DNA of 40,814 nucleotides, from contig JAJPXZ010000143.1 of NCBI GenBank assembly GCA_021205245.1, forward strand, positions 1-40,814. Reading direction: 5' to 3'. Below are positions 36,500 through 40,814 of the stretch, one piece after another. Each line of letters opens with the position of its first letter. Position 1 is the first letter of the stretch. The translations under genes were made by a program, and so were the position numbers. Source of the DNA: Planctomycetaceae bacterium (GTDB taxonomy: Bacteria; Planctomycetota; SZUA-567). The notes under the pieces are model-generated. The model was not told the origin of the DNA. It saw only the letters and a list, made by a program, of their open reading frames with translations, and searched no databases.

Positions 36500-37579
36500 A
36501 TGGGTTCCGTGATTATCGAGAACGTGTACAAAGCGTATGGGCAGGTGGAAATTATTAAGGGCGTTTCTCTGCACATCGAGGACGGCGAATTCGTCACGCT
36601 GGTCGGCCCGTCTGGCTGCGGCAAATCGACGCTCCTGCGCATGGTCGCAGGGTTGGAAGAAATATCATACGGTGACATACGCATTAACGATAGAGTGGTG
36701 AATGACGTCCAGCCGAAGGACCGTGACATCGCCATGGTCTTCCAAAATTACGCCCTTTATCCCCACATGACTGTTGCGGACAATATGGGCTTCGCCATGC
36801 GGCTGAGAAAGGACAATCCGGAAATAATCGACAAGGCGGTGCGCGAGGCGGCGGAAATCCTTGACTTGGCGCATCTCCTGGACCGATATCCGAAGCAGCT
36901 CTCCGGCGGCCAACGTCAGCGTGTGGCCATGGGCCGTGCCATCGTCCGCAAGCCTCAGGTTTTTCTGTTTGACGAGCCGTTGTCAAACCTCGACGCCAAG
37001 CTCAGGGTACAGATGCGAGCGGAGATCAAGCAACTGCACCAGCGCCTGCGGACAACGACCATTTACGTTACGCACGATCAAATCGAGGCCATGACCCTCG
37101 CCGACCGTATTGTGGTTCTGAACCGTGGCGTGGTGGAACAGGCGGGCAAACCGCGCGAACTCTTCGACACGCCCGCGAACCAGTTTGTGGCCAATTTCAT
37201 AGGCTCGCCCTCCATGAATTTTATCGAGGGACGGGTGGAGCGAGACGGTGGAGCGGCAACCCTCGTCACCAACTCCAGCCTACGTCTGCCGCTGCCGGAC
37301 AACCCAGGCGTTGCCGACGGCGCCAAACTCGTGTATGGTGTTCGCCCTGAACACCTGCGGATCGATCCAACATCGGCCATAAAAGGACGGGTAACGGTTG
37401 TCGAAGACACCGGATCGGAAACGATCGTCCTCGCGGCTCTTGGAAAAGACAACGTGACCGTCCTTCTCCGCGAGCACGCCACAGTAGCTTCCGGCGACGA
37501 ACTCGGTTTCACGCCTGTACCCGGTGCCTCACAGTACTTCCAAGGGACACCCGGCCTACGCGATCGTTCAGCGGTGTGA
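36500..37579 (+). CDS. Sugar ABC transporter ATPase, MalK/UgpC/MsmK type
   Basis: This 359-residue ATPase has Walker A GPSGCGKS (residues 36-43), signature LSGGQ (134-138), and Walker B with Asp158-Glu159 in F-L-F-D-E-P-L-S-N-L-D. A C-terminal OB/TOBE regulatory part follows (V-Y-G-V-R-P-E-H-L-R-I near 278). ATG 36500 is preceded by GGGAGGTG; the longer in-frame start at 36287 would run inside the GH127 gene and is rejected. It powers the MalF/G-type permeases. Such ATPases sometimes serve several sugar transporters, but its place as last gene of this operon suggests dedicated use. A hairpin terminator follows. Confidence 0.93.
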   Translation: MGSVIIENVYKAYGQVEIIKGVSLHIEDGEFVTLVGPSGCGKSTLLRMVAGLEEISYGDIRINDRVVNDVQPKDRDIAMVFQNYALYPHMTVADNMGFAMRLRKDNPEIIDKAVREAAEILDLAHLLDRYPKQLSGGQRQRVAMGRAIVRKPQVFLFDEPLSNLDAKLRVQMRAEIKQLHQRLRTTTIYVTHDQIEAMTLADRIVVLNRGVVEQAGKPRELFDTPANQFVANFIGSPSMNFIEGRVERDGGAATLVTNSSLRLPLPDNPGVADGAKLVYGVRPEHLRIDPTSAIKGRVTVVEDTGSETIVLAALGKDNVTVLLREHATVASGDELGFTPVPGASQYFQGTPGLRDRSAV

Positions 37580-37623
37580 TCACCACATCCTTATTGTGGG
37601 ATGATCAGTGCGACATCTCAATG

Positions 37624-37662
37624 ATGGAGCCCTTCAACGCAAAAGTCGAAGGGCTCCATTTG
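37624..37662 (+). terminator. Terminator after the ABC operon
   Basis: ATGGAGCCCTTC (37624-37635) pairs perfectly with GAAGGGCTCCAT (37648-37659) across a 12-base loop, followed by TTTG. It lies 45 bases after the ATPase stop and before the convergent glycosyltransferase. The T-run is short. Confidence 0.72.
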
Positions 37663-37798
37663 TAAATTAGCGCGGAAGAGCGTACGTGAATCGAGCTTGA
37701 AGATTTCTTTACTTGGATATGACACAATCAGAAGATAAATTTACACTCACCAAAAGGAGCAAAAGTAATTAAGTCGCAGGCATGTTCCACCGAGATTC

Positions 37799-38830
37799 TC
37801 AAACGGTATTCGCGGAACCATCAGTATCATCTGTGATTTCGGCTACATGAAAGCGCGGCCGATCCTTGACCTCGTTGAAAATTACAGCCATATATTCGCC
37901 TATAATGCCTAAGCACAGCAGTTGCATACCGCTAAACACCGTTTGTGGTATAAGCGTCGAAGCCCAGCCGGGAATCGCTCTTTCGGTGAAAAACTTAATC
38001 CAGATTATCCATCCCAGCACCACCATGCTGAACAGGAACAATCCCAACCCAAGTAAAGTCACTATTCGCAGCGGCACAAAGGATGTGGAGGTAATGCCGT
38101 GGATAGCGAATGCCAGCATCTTTCGTAACGGATACTTGGTCTCACCCGCACTTCTCTCCTTACGGTTATAGAAGACTTTGCTGGTTCGGAAGCCCAGCTT
38201 GGGTACCAAGCCACGCAGAAAAAGGCTTTTTTCACGATATTGGAGCAACGCATTCAGCGCCCGTCTCGACATGCCCCGGTAGTCGGCGTGGTTAAACACC
38301 AAATCCACGCCAAATAACGCCATCAATTTATAAAATCCTTCGGCGGTGAACCGCTTGAAAAATGTATCAGTGTTCCGTGCCTCGCGGACACCATAGACAA
38401 TATCCACCCCATTCCGGGCATCCACCAGCATATCCCGCATTACCTCGACATCGTCCTGCAAATCGGCGTCGATGGAAATAATGAACTGGCCCCTCGCCTG
38501 TTCATACCCAGCCAGAAGAGCGTTCTGGTGTCCGGCATTGGCCGCCAAACGAATGCCTTTAATTACGTGGGACTTGGCATGGGCGGCGCAAATACGGTCC
38601 CACGTCCCGTCGGCGCTACCATCATCGATAAAGATGATTTCACTTTGCGGACTTGCCAACCCCTCTTCCACCCGGGCCGCCAAAAAGTTGGCTAGGGTCG
38701 GAATGGTCTGCACCAGGGCATCTTCTTCAAAATAACACGGTACGACAATACTGACCATCAGCGCCCTGTCCGGCACCGTCCGAATAGGAGAATCATGTTC
38801 GGCGCAGCCGAAAGCATCTTTTCCTGTCAT
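37799..38830 (-). CDS. Polyprenyl-phosphate glycosyltransferase, GT2 family (GtrB/ArnC-like)
   Basis: This 343-residue membrane-anchored GT2 enzyme has the early Rossmann start V-S-I-V-V-P-C-Y-F-E-E, F-I-D-D-G-S-A-D-G-T, the D-A-D-L-Q-D metal site, and the typical R-K-E-R-S-A-G-E-T-K-Y-P-L segment. Two membrane helices near the C-terminus follow. Family members load a sugar onto undecaprenyl phosphate at the inner membrane for later transfer to a glycan or lipid A. The start at 38830 was chosen: it lies four bases after the upstream gene's stop, and the longer start at 38938 would overlap that gene. A shorter start at 38755 is possible. It forms a two-gene leftward operon with the small membrane protein. 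Confidence 0.9.
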   Translation of the reverse strand: MTGKDAFGCAEHDSPIRTVPDRALMVSIVVPCYFEEDALVQTIPTLANFLAARVEEGLASPQSEIIFIDDGSADGTWDRICAAHAKSHVIKGIRLAANAGHQNALLAGYEQARGQFIISIDADLQDDVEVMRDMLVDARNGVDIVYGVREARNTDTFFKRFTAEGFYKLMALFGVDLVFNHADYRGMSRRALNALLQYREKSLFLRGLVPKLGFRTSKVFYNRKERSAGETKYPLRKMLAFAIHGITSTSFVPLRIVTLLGLGLFLFSMVVLGWIIWIKFFTERAIPGWASTLIPQTVFSGMQLLCLGIIGEYMAVIFNEVKDRPRFHVAEITDDTDGSANTV

Positions 38831-38834
38831 GCGA

Positions 38835-39170
38835 TCAACCCCACTTCGCAAGGAGCAGGAAACCGGTAAGAATGAGTGCAATCGCGATGATTTTCGGCAA
38901 GGTGACCGGTTCCTTGAGAATAAAAAAACTCGCCGCATAAACTCCGATAAAGGTTAAGGAAGTAAAGGCATACGCAACTCCCAATTGGACCTTGCTTAAA
39001 GCGTACAGCCACAACATTGTCGAGCAGAAATAACTGGCCAAACCGCTCCACAGCCACCCCGAGGTTATCGCCGCCGCAATGGAACCGCCGCCGACCGCAA
39101 ATTTGAAAAAAAGCTGGCCCATGACCGCCAAACAGCTCGAAGTCAAAAGTACCAGGTAAGACATGGTCAT
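38835..39170 (-). CDS. Small EamA/SMR-type membrane protein (ArnE/EmrE-size)
   Basis: This 111-residue protein has four hydrophobic segments and the SMR-like pattern (F-K-F-A-V-G-G-G, then Y-A-L-S-K-V-Q-L-G-V-A-Y-A-F-T-S-L-T, then L-K-E-P-V-T-L-P-K-I-I-A-I). This matches drug/metabolite transporter superfamily members of the ArnE/ArnF kind that flip polyprenyl-linked sugars. ATG 39170 with AGGAG ten bases upstream was chosen over 39230 because the earlier residues are charged and unlike the family. It precedes the glycosyltransferase by four bases, so a flippase for its product is the natural reading. A cation-coupled drug pump is the alternative. Confidence 0.78.
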   Translation of the reverse strand: MTMSYLVLLTSSCLAVMGQLFFKFAVGGGSIAAAITSGWLWSGLASYFCSTMLWLYALSKVQLGVAYAFTSLTFIGVYAASFFILKEPVTLPKIIAIALILTGFLLLAKWG

Positions 39171-39557
39171 ATGCGTATCACTCCTACCGCGATCCCGGAA
39201 ATTCGGGAATAACATCCCCCTCACAACCACCGACTGAGATACTCAGAATCGGCCAAAACGTGCTAAAAGGAACGGTAACGACGGCAGTTAGGCTAGCCTC
39301 GACAACGCCGCATTCCTATACTGAGTATGCAGGTTACTATCGATGTAAGCAATATCCTTTTCTGCCATTCGTCGATCCAATTTTTATATCGGCATGGGCA
39401 GATTCATTTAACACCTCAAGAGGTCGTTTGTGCGATCCAACCAACGGACCGCAGTGACCCTTTTGGTTTGATTTATCGTTTCGACTCGCTAGGATGTGTT
39501 GGGGAGGCGCGAACGAGTTTGCGCCCTAATTTGCCTCTATGGAGACTTGATTTACCA
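39171..39557. promoter_or_regulatory. Intergenic region between divergent glycosylation genes
   Basis: Three small dyads are visible: TCCCG-N6-CGGGA at 39193-39208, CTGAG-ATA-CTCAG at 39234-39246 and ATACTGAGTAT at 39318-39328. The last two share the core CTGAGTAT/ATACTCAG, which could bind one regulator. No promoter elements were recognised confidently. Confidence 0.3.
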
Positions 39558-40574
39558 ATGTCCACGCCGATACGATTCAAACACAAAATGGTGCAGTTCG
39601 TATGGATTCCGCTTCTGGCCTGCACCCTGGCTCTTCTTTATGGTATGCAACCTGCTTACCAGGGTTCAACTCTTGGAGTTGTTCTGAACTGTGCGTTCCT
39701 GCTCCTGCCGGTGGCGGTGTTCATCGGCTACTTTTCTGTTTTGGCGTACAAATGGTACTCGGAACTAGGCGTATCAGGACGTGGCATCGCCGTGAGTGGT
39801 TTTGTTATCGCGCTATTAGCCATAGCGGGATGCGTGATGATGGGTGAATTTTTTCAACAGGAACGGGACATAAAGATATTCGACTTCGCCACGTTTTGGA
39901 TGGCCACGGTTGAGATGCGATCCGTCGTTGAAACGAAACCGATCCATGATGTCGTCGCCTTATTTCTCCTTCGCCTTTCGCACGAATATACCATGGTGCC
40001 GGCTGTCCCATTGGCTCTTGCCAGCTATGTATTTGGTCAAGGGTATACGGGATTTTGCCAGTCCATTTATGTACTTTATTACATACCTGCATGTGTCTTC
40101 GTGACTCTTCTCGCCATGCGCCTCGCCGCCATAGCGGGAAAAAGTGCGGGCAACCGTGTGCTGGCGTTTTCTGTTTGTCTTCTCCTCTGTGTGTCCAACG
40201 CCCCTGTCGCGTGGCCGCTCATGAACGGTTATGTTGATATTGTTGGCGTGCTTCTTCTTGCTATCATGATGAACCTGACGCTTCATTGGGATGGGGTGAC
40301 CTTTAGCTGGAGGATGGTGGCCGCCCTCGCTATTCTGAGCCTAACGACCGTTCTCGCTAGAAGGTTCTTTGCGTTCGCAGTCATCGGGTTCTTTGCATCG
40401 TTTGGCATAGCGCTACTGATCGACATGGTTGTGAGCCAGCGCTATTCAATCGCAAGACTGGGTCGGCTCGTCGTCAATATGGCGCTTATTGCCGCCGGAG
40501 CATCTGTGCTCCTTTTTCTTCTCAATAGAACGATTTTTCAAGTTTTCCTGGGTGTCAATTATTCGCAAGCCTAG
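39558..40574 (+). CDS. Polytopic membrane protein, possible GT-C glycosyltransferase, ending at an in-frame amber stop
   Basis: About 338 residues with eight or more hydrophobic segments start at ATG 39558 (M-S-T-P-I-R-F-K-H-K-M). I recognise no exact family. The acidic loop after the third helix (E-R-D-I-K-I-F-D-F-A-T-F-W) and the many helices resemble GT-C sugar transferases that use polyprenyl-phosphate sugars. The neighbours (GT2 enzyme and small flippase-like protein) fit a three-part glycan-modification set. The reading frame stops at TAG 40572, after G-V-N-Y-S-Q-A, but the same frame stays open with membrane-protein sequence to the window end, so the gene appears interrupted. The start at 39327 given by the longest frame is less likely, because that stretch is not hydrophobic. 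Confidence 0.65.
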   Translation: MSTPIRFKHKMVQFVWIPLLACTLALLYGMQPAYQGSTLGVVLNCAFLLLPVAVFIGYFSVLAYKWYSELGVSGRGIAVSGFVIALLAIAGCVMMGEFFQQERDIKIFDFATFWMATVEMRSVVETKPIHDVVALFLLRLSHEYTMVPAVPLALASYVFGQGYTGFCQSIYVLYYIPACVFVTLLAMRLAAIAGKSAGNRVLAFSVCLLLCVSNAPVAWPLMNGYVDIVGVLLLAIMMNLTLHWDGVTFSWRMVAALAILSLTTVLARRFFAFAVIGFFASFGIALLIDMVVSQRYSIARLGRLVVNMALIAAGASVLLFLLNRTIFQVFLGVNYSQA

Positions 40575-40814
40575 TCAGGTGCATTCAGCTACTTGAACGC
40601 GCGGCAAAACCTTGCGCTTATCATGAGTCAATCCGGATATTTGTGGTTCGTTTTATCCTGCCTCGGCGCATATATGCTTTTTTCCGTATACGCCACCCGG
40701 ATTCTCTGTTTCCGCATCATGCTTATACCGATTATCGGGTTCATTTTGTTCCGCCGCGTCCAGGACATGAACAGACATCATGCATATATTATTCTGCTTG
40801 CTACGACTCTGTTT
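40575..40814 (+). pseudogene. In-frame continuation of the membrane protein beyond the amber stop, cut by the window end
   Basis: The 80 codons after TAG contain no stop and translate to two or three more hydrophobic segments (S-G-Y-L-W-F-V-L-S-C-L-G-A-Y-M-L-F, then R-I-M-L-I-P-I-I-G-F-I-L-F). They are in the same frame as the upstream part, which is what one expects from a single-base nonsense change (for example TAC or CAG to TAG) within one gene. Confidence 0.6.

Overview
The window comes from a Gram-negative (diderm) bacterium. It carries two surface proteins that end in autotransporter beta-barrels, a periplasmic binding protein with an ordinary Sec signal peptide, and a sigma-54 activator with matching -24/-12 promoters. 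The species cannot be named from sequence alone. The gene mix (carbamoyl-transfer catabolism, glycan uptake, giant adhesins) would suit an anaerobic, possibly host-associated organism, but that is inference.

Layout. (1) 1-11.1 kb: the 3' part of a giant adhesin-type autotransporter, built from a tandem supermodule of about 367 residues plus a C-terminal barrel. (2) 11.2-16.4 kb, leftward: a 69-aa molbindin, a relic of a histidine kinase, and a second autotransporter with 14 IPT/TIG repeats that is split by a one-base frameshift in a run of five C/G. (3) 17.1-28.6 kb: a carbamoyl-metabolism locus. It has carbamate kinase; a leftward operon of the three oxamate carbamoyltransferase-type subunits (FdrA/AllF, DUF1116/AllG, DUF2877/AllH); a divergent sigma-54 activator; and a second rightward FdrA-DUF1116 pair followed by an MFS transporter. 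Three sigma-54-type promoters were read by eye: before carbamate kinase, before the leftward operon and before the second pair. Tandem 18-bp dyads (TATGGC-N6-GCCATA, 20 bp apart) lie upstream of two of them, so one activator probably controls the locus. (4) 28.7-29.9 kb: a DAACS-type dicarboxylate symporter with an altered substrate site. (5) 30.1-37.6 kb: an AraC regulator divergent from a sugar ABC transporter operon (binding protein, two permeases, GH127 beta-L-arabinofuranosidase, ATPase). (6) 37.8-40.8 kb: a polyprenyl-phosphate glycosyltransferase with an EmrE/ArnE-size membrane protein, divergent from a polytopic membrane protein that has an in-frame amber stop and runs off the window.

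How the genes may work together. FdrA, DUF1116 and DUF2877 would phosphorolyse a carbamoylated substrate (oxalurate in the known system) to carbamoyl phosphate, and carbamate kinase would turn that into ATP, ammonia and CO2. The MFS protein and perhaps the symporter would move substrate or product. The most unusual element is the duplicated FdrA/DUF1116 module under a sigma-54 receiver-domain activator with its own recognisable upstream sites. In the arabinoside cluster, oligosaccharide would be imported intact and cleaved in the cytoplasm. No tRNA, rRNA, CRISPR array or intact mobile element was seen.
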